From contig CAXXFJ010000045.1 of the NCBI GenBank assembly GCA_963677415.2, positions 1-64,000 on the forward strand: a DNA stretch of 64,000 nucleotides. The letters run 5' to 3'. Shown in pieces: positions 1 through 9,670 of the stretch. The translations under genes were made by a program, and so were the position numbers. The stretch's first letter is position 1. Each line of letters begins with the position of its first letter. The DNA comes from JAQUTK01 sp963677415 (GTDB lineage: Bacteria; Bacteroidota; Bacteroidia; Bacteroidales; JAQUTK01). The notes below the pieces were generated by a model. The model saw only the letters and a program-made list of their open reading frames with translations, ran no database searches and was not told the origin of the DNA.

Positions 1-287
1 TGATCAATAATGTAGTTACCTTTGATGTATGCGGTGGTAGTCCTGTCGGTGTAAATCAATCAGCATCTCTTAACGGACCTCAGGTAGTGGTGGCTGATGG
101 ACAGATTAGCGTGAGCGGACTGGAGGGCGGTGAATGGCTATACCTCTACACGGTTGACGGGCAAATACTGGAACAAATCAGAGCGACCTCATCCAGCATC
201 ACGTTGTCGCAACAAACTTCCGGATTGTATCTATTGAAGATAATAGGCAAAGAGGGTTCTTGTTCGCAAGTGATAGGTCTGAAATAA
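1..287 (+). CDS. C-terminal end of a secreted/surface protein (5' truncated by window edge)
   Basis: The frame is open from base 3 to a TAA at 285-287, so only about 94 C-terminal residues are seen. They contain a run of short beta-strand-like segments (LYLYTVDGQ, TSGLYLLKI) typical of the C-terminal sorting or adhesion-type beta-sandwich found at the end of many Bacteroidetes secreted proteins (Por_Secre_tail-like). The first in-frame GTG at 87 is not a real start, because coding sequence of the same character continues upstream of it to the edge. The main domain, and so the function, lies outside the window. Confidence 0.6.
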   Translation, partial: INNVVTFDVCGGSPVGVNQSASLNGPQVVVADGQISVSGLEGGEWLYLYTVDGQILEQIRATSSSITLSQQTSGLYLLKIIGKEGSCSQVIGLK

Positions 288-315
288 AATAAGAATAGAC
301 TTCTTTATAGTGTGA

Positions 316-349
316 GAAGGGACTGCCACGCAATGGAGGCAATCCCTTC
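316..349. terminator. Hairpin between convergent genes
   Basis: A 12-bp stem with one mismatch (GAAGGGACTGCC against GGCAATCCCTTC) lies between the end of the secreted-protein gene and the end of the convergent flippase. It probably serves as a terminator for either side. The T-run is weak on both strands. Confidence 0.5.
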
Positions 350-372
350 GTTTAATATATTCAGCATTGCAC

Positions 373-1885
373 TTATTTCTTCAGATAACGGTTGAGGATC
401 GGGATCTCTTTCAGAGGAAGATCGTGTTTGATTGTGTATGCGATAAAGAGGATTATCAGGAAAGAACGGAAGCCCAGTCGTAGCACGATGTTGTCAATAG
501 GGGCATACATGCCAATGACAAAGAGAAGAGCTGTGACTAAAGTATAGCTTCCAGCGCTTTTTATGTTGTATTGAATCGGATAGCGTTTTTGTCCGATCAT
601 GTAGGAGGCGAGCATCATGACCAGATAGGAGATGAAGATGGCCCATGCACAGGCAGTGTAGCCATAGGTCGGAACAAACAGAGTGTTGATCGAGACGATG
701 AACGCGAATCCAAGGAGTGAGAACCAAGCGCCCCAACGAGTCTCGTCATTGAGCTTATACCATAAAGATAGGTTGAAAAAGATGCCCATGAAGATGGTTC
801 CAGCCATTACGATTGGCACGATAGCCAACCCTTCCCAATAGGTCTCCTTGATCAGATATTTCAATAAATCCAGATAAAAACTGACAGACAGGAAGAGGAA
901 GAGCGACACGATGATAAAGTATTTCATTGCTTCAGCATAGGAACTGTTGCTATTCTTCCCATCTTGCTTGTGCCGGCCAAAGATGAACGGTTCGTAGGCA
1001 TAACGGAAAGCTTGCGTAAACATAGTCAGGACGACAGCAATCTTAACAGAGGTTCCATAGATGCCTAATTGTCCCATCGGATCATTGGATGGATCAATCA
1101 GATAGGGCATCATCATCTTGTCAAACGACTGATTCATGATTCCGGCAATACCCAATAATAGTAATGGGAGGGAATAGCTCAACATTCGTTTTAAAAAGAT
1201 TGAAATCAAACGTATAGCGGAAACCTGTAAAGTGAGGTACCAGAAAAAGTGTCTGTAGGAAGGTGGCAAGCAGATTGGCAATAAAGACATATCCTACACC
1301 GTAATCCGGACGGTAGAACCATTCAATCAGATACGCATATTCGGTGCTTGCTAACCAAGGACAGAAAAGAAGGAAAAAGAGGTTGAAAGCAATGTTCAAA
1401 AGAATAAAGACGAGTTTGATCCCGGCAAACTGAAGGGGCTTTTTCTTATAGCGCAGGTAGGCAAAGGGGATGGCGCTGAAAGCATCTAATCCTACCACAA
1501 TAGCCATTATACTTACATATTCGGGGATATATTCGGGATGACTCACCTGAATAAACAGACCTGCAACAGAGTTTCTGAAGAGTACCACCAGCAGGGAGAA
1601 CAGCAAGATAACACCACCAACGGATATCAATGTGGTGGAATATACCGTCTTTTCTTCTTCTTCGCTCTTGTTGACAAAACGGAAAAACCCGGTCTCCATG
1701 CCAAAGGTGAGCAGAACCAGTAAAAGGGCTGTTATCGCATAAATATTAGTCACTTCTCCCACTTCGCCGGTGGTAGCAAGCACAAAGGTGTACATGGGCG
1801 TGAGACACCAGTTCATGAATTTCCCTAAAATACTACTTACCCCATAGATTGCTGTCTCTTTGGCCAGCGTTTTCATCCCACCCAT
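373..1885 (-). CDS. Oligosaccharide/polysaccharide flippase (MATE/Wzx-like), frameshifted
   Basis: This is a multi-pass inner-membrane protein of the lipopolysaccharide/oligosaccharide flippase family, expected to move lipid-linked glycans across the membrane. The N-terminal half (1885 or ATG 1876 down to about 1190) starts with MKTLAKETAIYG and has the alternating hydrophobic helices of the family. The C-terminal half continues in another frame from about 1190 to a TAA at 373-375. The join lies at about 1186-1197, where the coding strand has a T5-A4 run. Removing one base gives FNLFKRMLSYSLP and fuses both halves into one protein of about 500 aa, the usual length. The gene follows ruvB by 20-30 bp on the same strand and is probably cotranscribed with it. 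The break may be a real inactivation or a homopolymer sequencing error. Confidence 0.8.
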
Positions 1886-1905
1886 CAGTTCAAACTATAT
1901 GTTGA

Positions 1906-2935
1906 TTAAAATAAAAGACCTTGATGCCCTTTTTCGTATCGGTCTCTTTGTAGATGTTTGTAAGCCAATTCTGTCGCCTCTCTGCCTCGTGGTGTTCGTT
2001 TTAAGAATCCTTCTTTGATCAGAAAAGGTTCATATACTTCCTCAATAGTACCTGGGATCTTCCCCCAATGCAGTAGCGATGGTAGTCAGTCCGACAGGAC
2101 CTCCGGAAAACTTATCCATAAGGGTTGTCAGTATCTTGTTGTCTATATCATCCAGACCATACTTGTCAATGTTCAACGCTTCAAGAGCATAGCATGCAAT
2201 AGCTTTGTCAATTCGTCCGTTGCCGGTGACTTGTGCAAAATCACGCACACGTCGCAGCAACGCATTCGCAACACGGGGAGTCCCACGACTTCTCCGGGCA
2301 ATTTCCCCGGCAGCTTCCGTGGTACAAGGCACTGCAAGAATGTCTGCCGAACGGATGATAATACCGGCCAGAACCTCTTCGTCGTAATACTCCAGATGAG
2401 CATTGATTCCGAAACGTGCACGTAGCGGAGCAGTAAGAAGACCGCTTCGGGTTGTGGCTCCAATCAACGTGAATGGACTCAGTTCCAGTTGAATGGAACG
2501 TGCGGAAGGACCTTTGTCGATCATTATGTCGATACGATAATCCTCCATCGCACTGTACAGATATTCTTCCACAACCGGACTGAGACGATGGATCTCATCA
2601 ATGAAGAGCACATCATTAGGCTGCAAACCAGTGAGTACGCCCGCCAGATCTCCGGGTTTGTCAAGCACAGGCCCAGAGGTGACTTTAAATCCAACGCCAA
2701 GTTCGTTGGCAATAATATTGGAGAGAGTGGTTTTGCCCAGACCGGGAGGTCCGTGCAATAAGACGTGATCTAATGATTCTCCGCGCTGACTAGCCGCCTG
2801 GACAAAGATTTTTAAGTTCTTCAAGATCTTACTCTGTCCTTGAAAGTCGTCAAATGAAAGAGGCCTGAGAACCTTTTCCATATCTTTCTCCGTGTCGTTT
2901 AACTGGCTATCTCGTATGTTGAATTTTTCTTCCAT
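1906..2935 (-). CDS. ruvB: Holliday junction branch migration ATPase RuvB (one-base frameshift near the C-terminus)
   Basis: RuvB is the hexameric AAA+ motor that drives Holliday junction migration with RuvA. Walker A (GPPGLGKTT), Walker B (DEIH) and the GATTR sensor are all present. ATG 2935 (MEEKFNIRD) is the start: the longer frame from 2968 would begin upstream of the expected transcription start, because a -7 box sits at 2966-2973. The first frame stops at 2042 after GEDPRYY. Deleting one base in the CCCA at about 2053-2056 restores GEDPGTIEEVYEPFLIKEGF and the winged-helix C-terminus to a TAA at 1906-1908, giving about 342 aa, the normal RuvB length. As sequenced, the protein would lack its DNA-binding winged helix. 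In such a conserved gene this suggests a sequence error. Confidence 0.9.
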
Positions 2936-2965
2936 GTCAGGTTTTCCGCTTCTTTCAATTGTGCA

Positions 2966-2973
2966 CAAAGGTA
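2966..2973 (-). promoter_or_regulatory. -7 box for ruvB-flippase
   Basis: TACCTTTG on the minus strand, matching TAnnTTTG, 31 bp before the ruvB ATG. It abuts the terminator that ends hemD. Confidence 0.6.
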
Positions 2974-2974
2974 A

Positions 2975-3014
2975 TAAAAAACACCGACCTCGAAAGAGAG
3001 GCCGGTGTTTTTTA
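2975..3014 (-). terminator. Intrinsic terminator after hemD
   Basis: Hairpin AAAACACCGACCTC / GAGGCCGGTGTTTT with one mismatch and a GAAA-like loop. A/T runs flank it on both sides, so minus-strand transcription leaving hemD would end in a U-tract. Confidence 0.8.
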
Positions 3015-3037
3015 TTGGCAGGCTCATTTGTAGGTGT

Positions 3038-3787
3038 TTACTTCCCATTATTTGCTTTGATAAAGTGTTCCAATGCAGTTGTCATAGAAGGGGCAGTAAC
3101 TGTCGGTGCTTCAAGATCCAGACGTAATCCGGCATCTTTTACAGCTTTGGCTGTCGACTGACCAAAACAAGCTATTTGAATATCTCCCTGTTCGAAGTTT
3201 GGGAAGTTCTTTTTCAAGGATGTGATACCACTGGGACTAAAGAAGATCAGCATATCATAGTCGAACAGCTCATCCTCCCTGAAGTCGTTGCTCAATGTTT
3301 TATACATGACCGACTTTGTGTAAGAGATGTTGTGCTTGTCCAAAGGAACGTGTACCTCTTCTTTGTGTGGATCGGAAACAGGCAGCAGATAAGTCTCTTT
3401 GTTGTGCTTCATAATATAAGGCACTAAGTCATCCACTTTCCCGGTAGTGCCGAAGAATATCTTGCGTTTGCGGTACACAATATACTTTTGCAAGTAAAGG
3501 GCGACAGCTTCTGTCACACAGAAATATTTAATTGTTTCCGGCACGCAAACACGGGTTGCTTCGCAAAGACGGAAGAAATGATCCACTGCTGTACGTGCTG
3601 TGAAAATAATGGCCGTATAATCTGCGAGATTAATTCTTTGCTGTCTGAATTCTTTGACATCAACTCCTTCCACTTTAATGAAAGGTCTGAAAATTACGGA
3701 CACTCCATACTTCTCTGCGATGTCATAATAAGGCGACTTCTCAGTGGTCGGCTTTGGCTGTGAGATGAGTATTTTACTTATTTTCAA
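3038..3787 (-). CDS. hemD: Uroporphyrinogen-III synthase (HemD family)
   Basis: HemD cyclises hydroxymethylbilane to uroporphyrinogen III, the branch point of tetrapyrrole synthesis. The 249-aa cytosolic protein has the two Rossmann-like halves of the HemD fold (for example ISQPKPTTEKSPYYDIAEKYG near the start, LIFFSPSGITSLKKNF and IACFGQSTAKAVKDAG in the second half). The start is TTG at 3787, giving MKISKILISQ. No ATG is available at the right place and the frame upstream carries no conserved sequence. It starts about 15 bp after the restored stop of the DUF4271 gene, an arrangement common in Bacteroidetes, so the two are probably cotranscribed. Confidence 0.88.
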   Translation of the reverse strand: MKISKILISQPKPTTEKSPYYDIAEKYGVSVIFRPFIKVEGVDVKEFRQQRINLADYTAIIFTARTAVDHFFRLCEATRVCVPETIKYFCVTEAVALYLQKYIVYRKRKIFFGTTGKVDDLVPYIMKHNKETYLLPVSDPHKEEVHVPLDKHNISYTKSVMYKTLSNDFREDELFDYDMLIFFSPSGITSLKKNFPNFEQGDIQIACFGQSTAKAVKDAGLRLDLEAPTVTAPSMTTALEHFIKANNGK

Positions 3788-3801
3788 GGTCTTTGCAACT
3801 A

Positions 3802-4604
3802 TTAATAGCGTGTGACAAATTTATATATTGAAATCAATCCTTGATACATCATTACCGCGGGTAAAATTTCGACGGTGCAAAGATACAAAATTAAATAAAG
3901 CAGTGTGTTAAATTGTGGAATAAAAATAATAAACACCTTATGTATTTGCACGGTTCTAAGAAGAGAAAGAGCCCCCCAAAGAGAATTAGAAGTAGATTAC
4001 TATATAGGTTGGAGTATATTGAAATCAGGATTAGCGGCCAAAGAACGATACCTATCAGAGAGAGGTTTGAAAGGTAACTGTCCCGCCACATGATTGAACT
4101 GATATTGTCAAAAAAGAGATATCCGAGAAGTCTGAAGAAGAGAAACTTGAGGGTATAAAACAGTGCGAAAGAGATGGAGAATAAGAATAATATCAGAGCT
4201 GTTTTCCCCTCACTCATAGCCATATAACCTCCATTGATACTATAAAAGCAAAGTAAGCTGAATATAAGAGTCGTTTGCGGCAGGAGTTGCACGTTGGTGT
4301 GCAGATCACTAAGGTTGGTCTCCACATAAGCAGCACTCCGTCTTTTCAACCGGAATACGTTATTAAAAAGTGCCATAAGAAAGCTTCTTCGTTGAAGGAA
4401 AGCGATGGCTATAAACGAAAAGGTGATAAAGAAGAACAGAATGATTGAATTGCTATCGTATAAGAGATGAGAGGCTGAAGTTCCTACTTGTGATTCAGTT
4501 GACGACAGAAATGTACTATCCCTTATCTCTATTGGAAATAAAGTAGGTTGGAAATGCATGAGTGAATCATAGTCCCATGTAAGAAAAGGCTTATCTGCAT
4601 TCAT
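3802..4604 (-). CDS. DUF4271 membrane protein (frameshifted near the C-terminus)
   Basis: This is a membrane protein with several hydrophobic segments, of the DUF4271 family that usually sits beside hemD in Bacteroidetes. Its function is unknown. The first frame runs from ATG 4604 to a stop at 3891 and ends in an atypical tail (PCKYIRCLLFLF). On the coding strand a run of six G (about 3992-3998) precedes that tail. Adding one G gives the expected family C-terminus (LLRTVQIHKVFIIFIPQF then LYLCTVEILPAVMMY), ending at a TAA at 3802-3804, about 15 bp from the hemD start. The family match in the alternative frame shows that a base is missing, either by mutation or by homopolymer miscall. Confidence 0.78.
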
Positions 4605-4623
4605 CTGTCATCAGTTTGGAAGA

Positions 4624-4631
4624 CAAAAGTA
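4624..4631 (-). promoter_or_regulatory. -7 box for DUF4271-hemD
   Basis: TACTTTTG on the minus strand, 20 bp before ATG 4604, divergent from the thiamine operon promoter. Confidence 0.55.
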
Positions 4632-4685
4632 ATGCAAATTCTGCTTTTTTTATCAAAATCTGCAACCATACATGATTTTAATCTG

Positions 4686-4693
4686 TACTTTTG
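4686..4693 (+). promoter_or_regulatory. -7 box for the thiamine operon
   Basis: TACTTTTG about 11-18 bp before the first bases of the TPP aptamer, which places the transcript start just ahead of the riboswitch. Confidence 0.6.
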
Positions 4694-4703
4694 TCTCCAA
4701 GTT

Positions 4704-4797
4704 TAGGGGTGCCTTTGTATAAGAGGCTGAGATTATACCCTTAGGACCTGATCCGGACAGCGCCGGCGTGGGGAAAACATCCTTTCCAGCTTTCCCA
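4704..4797 (+). promoter_or_regulatory. TPP riboswitch (THI box)
   Basis: All hallmark segments of the thiamine pyrophosphate aptamer occur in order: AGGGGTGCC (4705-4713), GGCTGAGATTATACCC (4725-4740), ACCTGATCCGG (4746-4756) and GCGCCGGCGTGGGGA, ending near 4773. A following GGGAAA...TTTCCC pairing (about 4770-4796) could be the expression platform. It lies 35 bp upstream of thiD, so thiamine pyrophosphate should repress the thiD-thiE-thiC transcript. Confidence 0.95.
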
Positions 4798-4831
4798 ATC
4801 AGTTCTTGAGAAACTACAAATTAAGATTGAT

Positions 4832-5686
4832 ATGGGAGATAAATCGTATACATTTCGTTATTCAGTTGTTTTATCCATTGCAGGCTCAGACAGCAGTGGT
4901 GGAGCCGGAATTCAAGCAGATCTGAAAACGATCTCAGCATTGGGTGGATACGGTTGTACTGCTATTGCTGCAATTACCGCGCAAAATACATGCGGAGTTT
5001 CCGGTATCTGGCCGCTTCCTATAGAGGTATTACGTGCACAGATGGAGGCTATTTTTACTGATCTTCATGTGGATGCGGTAAAAACGGGTATGCTTCATAA
5101 TGCTGAAACTGTCTGCTGTGTTGCTGAAACTGTGAAGAAGTATAAGGTTGCTAATCTGGTGGTTGATCCTGTTTTAGTGGCTACCAGTGGCGATGCTCTT
5201 TCAAAAGGAGGCATCGTGGAGGCAATGAAACAGGAACTGTTCCCTCTGGCAAAGTTGATAACACCCAATCTGAAAGAGGCGGAGATACTCTCCGGACTCG
5301 AGATACACACTCTTGAGGATATGAAACAGGCAGCAAGAAAGTTGCTCAAGGTCTCTTCACAAGGTGTTTTAATAAAAGGCGGACACCTCACCGGTGACAA
5401 GATGATTGATGTCTTGCTGTTAGCAGGCATGAAGGAACCACGTCTGTTGGAGTCAGAGCGGATTGAGACAGAGAATCTGCACGGTACCGGTTGCACGCTT
5501 TCGTCAGCCATCGCGACTTTTCTGGCACAAGGCTTTTCATTGGAAGAGGCAGTAGTGCAAGCAAAAGAGTATGTGTGGCATGCCATCCAGAGCGGGGCAG
5601 ATGTATTTACCGGACAAGGTCACGGACCGCTGAACCACAGTTGGCAGCCGGTCAAACAACAAAAAAAAGAATTGAGTAAAAGATGA
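4832..5686 (+). CDS. thiD: Hydroxymethylpyrimidine (phosphate) kinase
   Basis: ThiD phosphorylates HMP and HMP-P to HMP-PP, the pyrimidine donor for thiamine phosphate synthesis. The 284-aa ribokinase-fold protein has the substrate loop GSDSSGGAGIQADLKT near residue 18, the VDPVLVATSG segment and the C-terminal anion-hole motif HGTGCTLSSAIA. It is the first gene behind the TPP riboswitch and overlaps the next ORF by 4 bp (ATGA), indicating translational coupling. Confidence 0.93.
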   Translation: MGDKSYTFRYSVVLSIAGSDSSGGAGIQADLKTISALGGYGCTAIAAITAQNTCGVSGIWPLPIEVLRAQMEAIFTDLHVDAVKTGMLHNAETVCCVAETVKKYKVANLVVDPVLVATSGDALSKGGIVEAMKQELFPLAKLITPNLKEAEILSGLEIHTLEDMKQAARKLLKVSSQGVLIKGGHLTGDKMIDVLLLAGMKEPRLLESERIETENLHGTGCTLSSAIATFLAQGFSLEEAVVQAKEYVWHAIQSGADVFTGQGHGPLNHSWQPVKQQKKELSKR

Positions 5687-6270
5687 ATAGAATCATAGTT
5701 ATTACAGATGAGAAATTCCTGATCGGAGAGGCTGAGGCCATTGTTGCTTTGCTTGAAGCAAAAGCATTCAGAGTGCATATTAACAAGCCACAGGCTACAA
5801 CCGACGAGGTAAGATGCCTGCTACAGCAGATTCCTGAGAAGTATTACATCTACCTTTCACTGCATGACCATTTTGAACTAGCTGCTGTGTTTGCGGGTGT
5901 CGGTGTGCATCTGAATAGTCTGCACCCTGATGCTCCTTCTGACTTTGAGCAATGCGTAAGTCTCTCCTGCAATACATCAGAGGAGTTGGAAAAGAACAAA
6001 CCTTACTGTTATTATCTTTTCTTGGGTCCGGTATTTGATTCTTCTTTCGCCGAAGAAGAACTGATCAGACTCTCTTATTCCGCAGTGATTGACGGCAAGG
6101 TGTTTCCTGAGGATGATATTACACCCGAAACGATGCGGACTATGCTTCGAATTGGCTTTGGAGGTGCTTGTGCCTCAGGCTATCTCTGGCAGTCGTATAA
6201 AGAAGAAAAAGACATTGCTACTTTGGTGGCACGTCTGAATGAGTTACAAAATATAACATTGAAAGTATGA
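5683..6270 (+). CDS. ThiE/TenI-family thiamine phosphate synthase-like protein (divergent)
   Basis: A 195-aa TIM-barrel-type protein placed between thiD and thiC. It starts MNRIIVITDE like Bacteroidetes ThiE homologues and keeps the patterns AGVGVHLNS (for GVHLGQ) and LFLGPVFDSS (for GPIFPT). ThiE joins HMP-PP to the thiazole phosphate to make thiamine phosphate. Several usual active-site positions look changed here, so it could be a divergent ThiE or a TenI-like relative. ATGA overlaps on both sides put it firmly in the thiamine operon. Confidence 0.75.
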   Translation: MNRIIVITDEKFLIGEAEAIVALLEAKAFRVHINKPQATTDEVRCLLQQIPEKYYIYLSLHDHFELAAVFAGVGVHLNSLHPDAPSDFEQCVSLSCNTSEELEKNKPYCYYLFLGPVFDSSFAEEELIRLSYSAVIDGKVFPEDDITPETMRTMLRIGFGGACASGYLWQSYKEEKDIATLVARLNELQNITLKV

Positions 6271-7973
6271 ACAAGGAAGTATCCTATACAAGTTTCCCGA
6301 ATTCCGGGAAGATGTATGTTCCCGGTCGAATGTTTGATATCCGTGTACCGATGCGAAAGATCAAACTCACACCAACGGCAAAGACGGTGGATGGCAATAA
6401 AGTGATGATCGAAAATGAACCGGTGATCGTATATGACACGAGTGGACCATTTACCGATCCGGATATTGTGGTTGACCTGAAAAAAGGGATACCACGTTTC
6501 AGAGAGTCTTGGATTGAGCGTCGTGCTGATGCCGAACGACTGGCGGGCATGAGTTCGGAGTATGGTAGAGCGCGTTTGACTGATCGTTCACTGGATCATC
6601 TTCGTTTTGAGCATAACCACCCTCCATACCGTGCAAAGAAAGGACATACCTTGACGCAAATGTATTATGCCAAACAAGGCATCATCACGGAAGAGATGGA
6701 ATATGTGGCGATCCGTGAAAATCAACAATTGGAAGTGGAAGGCATCGATACACATATTACACCGGAGTTTGTACGTCAGGAAGTAGCTGCAGGCAGGGCT
6801 GTGATTCCCGGAAATATCAATCACCCGGAGTGCGAACCGATGATTATCGGACGCAAGTTTTTGGTGAAGATCAATACTAATCTCGGTAATTCTAATCTCT
6901 CTTCAGGTATTGAAGAGGAGGTAGAGAAAGCAATGTGGAGCTGCCACTGGGGAGGAGATACCTTAATGGATCTCTCAACCGGTAATAATATCCACGAAAC
7001 GCGTGAATGGATAGTGCGCAACTGCCCCGTACCGGTAGGCACTGTGCCTATTTATCAGGCACTGGAGAAAGTGAATGGTATAGCAGAAGATCTGACATGG
7101 GAACTCTATCGCGACACTTTGATTGAACAGTGCGAACAGGGAGTGGATTATTTTACCATCCATGCCGGACTGTTGAAAAGACATATTCCCCTGGCTGCAA
7201 AGAGGCTGACGGGAATCGTTTCGCGAGGTGGATCGATCATGGCCAAATGGATGACGGCTCATAATGAGGAGAGCTTTTTGTACACGCACTTTCAGGAAAT
7301 CTGTGATGTGCTGAAACAGTATGACGTAGCTGTTTCTCTGGGTGACGGACTTCGTCCGGGATGTACTGCTGATGCCAACGATGCGGCACAGTTTGGCGAA
7401 CTGGAAGCGCTCGGCGAACTGACCAAGATTGCTTGGGCTAACGATGTGCAGACCTTTATTGAAGGCCCCGGACATGTGCCCATGCATAAGATCAAGGAGA
7501 ACATGGACAAGCAATTGGAATGCTGTATGGAAGCTCCTTTCTATACACTCGGTCCGTTGGTTACAGATATTGCTCCCGGTTACGACCATATAACTTCAGG
7601 TATTGGTGCCGCACTGATTGGATGGTATGGCACTGCGATGCTTTGCTACGTTACTCCAAAAGAACATTTGAGTCTGCCGGACAAAGAAGATGTGCGGGTA
7701 GGAGTGGTTACTTATAAGATAGCAGCTCATGCTGCTGATATTGCCAAAGGACATCCCGGTGTTACGTTGCGTGATGACGCAATGAGTAAGGCACGGTATG
7801 ATTTCCGTTGGAAAGATCAGTTCAATCTGTCGCTAGACCCTGAACGTGCCAAAGAGTATTTCATGGCTCGTAAGGGGGCAGATCAGGAAGGCTCAGAGTT
7901 TTGCACGATGTGTGGACCGAATTTCTGTGCGATGCGCATTTCGAAAGAGGTCAGAGACTGTAACGAGAAATAA
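6267..7973 (+). CDS. thiC: Phosphomethylpyrimidine synthase
   Basis: ThiC is a radical-SAM enzyme that rearranges aminoimidazole ribotide to HMP-P. The 568-aa protein is full length. The C-terminal CX2CX4C motif (C546, C549, C554) binds the 4Fe-4S cluster used with SAM. The GDGLRPGC and EGPGHVPMHKI blocks of the core are intact. It is the last gene of the TPP-controlled operon. No thiS, thiG or thiH follows, so the thiazole branch must be encoded elsewhere or salvaged. Confidence 0.97.
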   Translation: MNKEVSYTSFPNSGKMYVPGRMFDIRVPMRKIKLTPTAKTVDGNKVMIENEPVIVYDTSGPFTDPDIVVDLKKGIPRFRESWIERRADAERLAGMSSEYGRARLTDRSLDHLRFEHNHPPYRAKKGHTLTQMYYAKQGIITEEMEYVAIRENQQLEVEGIDTHITPEFVRQEVAAGRAVIPGNINHPECEPMIIGRKFLVKINTNLGNSNLSSGIEEEVEKAMWSCHWGGDTLMDLSTGNNIHETREWIVRNCPVPVGTVPIYQALEKVNGIAEDLTWELYRDTLIEQCEQGVDYFTIHAGLLKRHIPLAAKRLTGIVSRGGSIMAKWMTAHNEESFLYTHFQEICDVLKQYDVAVSLGDGLRPGCTADANDAAQFGELEALGELTKIAWANDVQTFIEGPGHVPMHKIKENMDKQLECCMEAPFYTLGPLVTDIAPGYDHITSGIGAALIGWYGTAMLCYVTPKEHLSLPDKEDVRVGVVTYKIAAHAADIAKGHPGVTLRDDAMSKARYDFRWKDQFNLSLDPERAKEYFMARKGADQEGSEFCTMCGPNFCAMRISKEVRDCNEK

Positions 7974-8065
7974 TCAACAGCAATAAAATGAAGAGGGAGT
8001 GTCATAAGTCTGAGGCTATTAAAAAGATTGCCATAAATTAGAAACACCTTGTTTTTAGTCATCAA

Positions 8066-8118
8066 AATTAGAAGCAATGAAGAAGATTCCGAAAAAATCG
8101 ACTTCATTGCTTCTAATT
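8066..8118. terminator. Long perfect hairpin between thiC and the convergent PD40 gene
   Basis: A perfect 17-bp inverted repeat (AATTAGAAGCAATGAAG / CTTCATTGCTTCTAATT) encloses a 19-nt A-rich loop. It sits where two convergent transcripts meet, so it may end both. It lacks a clean T-run, so another role is possible. Confidence 0.5.
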
Positions 8119-8152
8119 GCTTTAAGAAACTCTTGAGACAACCTTATTTGCT

Positions 8153-9670
8153 TTACTGCCTCAATGTGACTTTTTTAGCTTCCACGTTATATATAACATC
8201 CTTTAATTGCTCGGGAGAAATCTTTACCGAATCGATTGTCAGTTCAGGTACGTTATATGATTTTAGACGCAGGATATGTTCATCGGGATCTTCTACCGGT
8301 AGGATGAATGCTTTCGTATCACCACCTTTTTCATTGAAATAGGTGAAATAGGGGCGGGTATACGAACCATCATCGCGTCTGCTGCTGAATACGATCCATC
8401 GTCCGTTGGAGGACCAGGAGTGATAGCTGTCCACATCCGGACTGTTGGCTTTTGACAGCGGACGGATACTTTTGGTGTTGAAGTCAATCACAAATAAGTC
8501 GCTGCTTTTATGCCAGATATGAAACTGTCCGAAATCTCCCATTGTAAACAAGAGATACCGCCCATCGGGAGAAACACGCGGAAGAGTGATACTCTTGTTC
8601 ATTTGTGATGCAGGAAAAATTACGCCGGGAGTTCCGAAAGTGTTTGACTGTATGTCGTAAGGAATAGCCATCAGGTCGTAATAGAGGCTGTCATAGTGAT
8701 TGATCACGCGTCTCCATCCAGTAGAGTCACTTCCTTCGCGTGTTATATTTGGTTTGCATAAACAATAGAAAAGAGTATCACCGGTCTTGTTCCACGTAGG
8801 GAAAGTCTCAAACAAATCAGGAGTTTTGAAAATGGGTGTGACTTCTTCTTTGTCCACGTCGTAGAGGATCAAATCAGACGCTTCATCCATCACTTCTGTT
8901 TTCGTTTGTCCGATGAGAAAAAAGGATTGTCCCGTTTGATTCACAGAAAAAGCCACTTTGTTTAGTGTCGGATGCCAGGCCGGATAAACGCCGGCGGAGA
9001 GTGTAGAATCTGTTTTCAGATTGACCTTTTTTATCTTATCTCCGTTGACAATAACCGTTCCTCCATGTTTTAGGCGCACATGAAACAACATATTTTCCGT
9101 CTTCCTGTTTTGATACGAATGGCAGTTGATGCAATGGTTGTCGTTTAAACCATACTCCCTGTTATTTTCATAGATAGGAGTCTCTTCAAATGTCTCCAGG
9201 TTTCTCTGGTAGATACCCAACTGGCGAAACAGTTCGTATCCGGGTTCAATCAATCGATAGGAAAGATACGGGTCGATCTCTTCCTTTGCCACATAGTTAG
9301 CATAGCTCTGCCAGCGCGTCCATGCACCTTCTTTGTCTTTTGTGTAGATGGTAAAAGTGATTGCATCTCCTTTACTTGCACTCAGCAAAGCGCCCCATGC
9401 AGCAGCAGGAAACTGAATCGTGTTCTTTCCATCACCGGCAACAATGATTTCTTTCCCTCCACCTGTAACTTGCACAACAGTAGCTTCCGCCTCATTCTTT
9501 ACTTTGAAGTTCATCGGAGCAATATTGGGAGGAATGGTGAGCAATGTATAATCAGGCCATATCACCGGCATTTGCTCTTTGTATGTGAACTTTGCCGGCA
9601 CGACAGCCTCTTTCTTACAAGCAAAGCAAAGTCCTGACACAAGAATCAGATATAGTAGTATTCGTTTCAT
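8153..9670 (-). CDS. PD40/TolB-like beta-propeller lipoprotein with a CxxCH motif
   Basis: A 505-aa lipoprotein: the signal peptide ends at FAC with the lipidated Cys at residue 18. After an N-terminal beta domain there is a single heme-type motif CINCH (C180, C183, H184), followed by PD40/TolB-like blades (AWHPTLNKVAFSV, PRVSPDGRYLLF, SWSSNGRWIVFSSRRDDG). It probably acts in the periplasm or at the outer membrane as a binding propeller. Its substrate is unknown. Its ATG shares a base with the stop of the upstream DUF6057 gene (TGATG), so the two are translationally coupled. Confidence 0.75.
   Translation of the reverse strand: MKRILLYLILVSGLCFACKKEAVVPAKFTYKEQMPVIWPDYTLLTIPPNIAPMNFKVKNEAEATVVQVTGGGKEIIVAGDGKNTIQFPAAAWGALLSASKGDAITFTIYTKDKEGAWTRWQSYANYVAKEEIDPYLSYRLIEPGYELFRQLGIYQRNLETFEETPIYENNREYGLNDNHCINCHSYQNRKTENMLFHVRLKHGGTVIVNGDKIKKVNLKTDSTLSAGVYPAWHPTLNKVAFSVNQTGQSFFLIGQTKTEVMDEASDLILYDVDKEEVTPIFKTPDLFETFPTWNKTGDTLFYCLCKPNITREGSDSTGWRRVINHYDSLYYDLMAIPYDIQSNTFGTPGVIFPASQMNKSITLPRVSPDGRYLLFTMGDFGQFHIWHKSSDLFVIDFNTKSIRPLSKANSPDVDSYHSWSSNGRWIVFSSRRDDGSYTRPYFTYFNEKGGDTKAFILPVEDPDEHILRLKSYNVPELTIDSVKISPEQLKDVIYNVEAKKVTLRQ

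Noticed and set aside
1121..1290. Two overlapping flippase genes as separate paralogues
   Set aside because: The two frames encode consecutive halves of one protein, and the overlap part of the second frame is not family-like before the join.
8066..8118. 17-bp inverted repeat as a MITE
   Set aside because: The total length is only 53 bp, with no target duplication and no second copy in the window. A convergent-gene hairpin is simpler.
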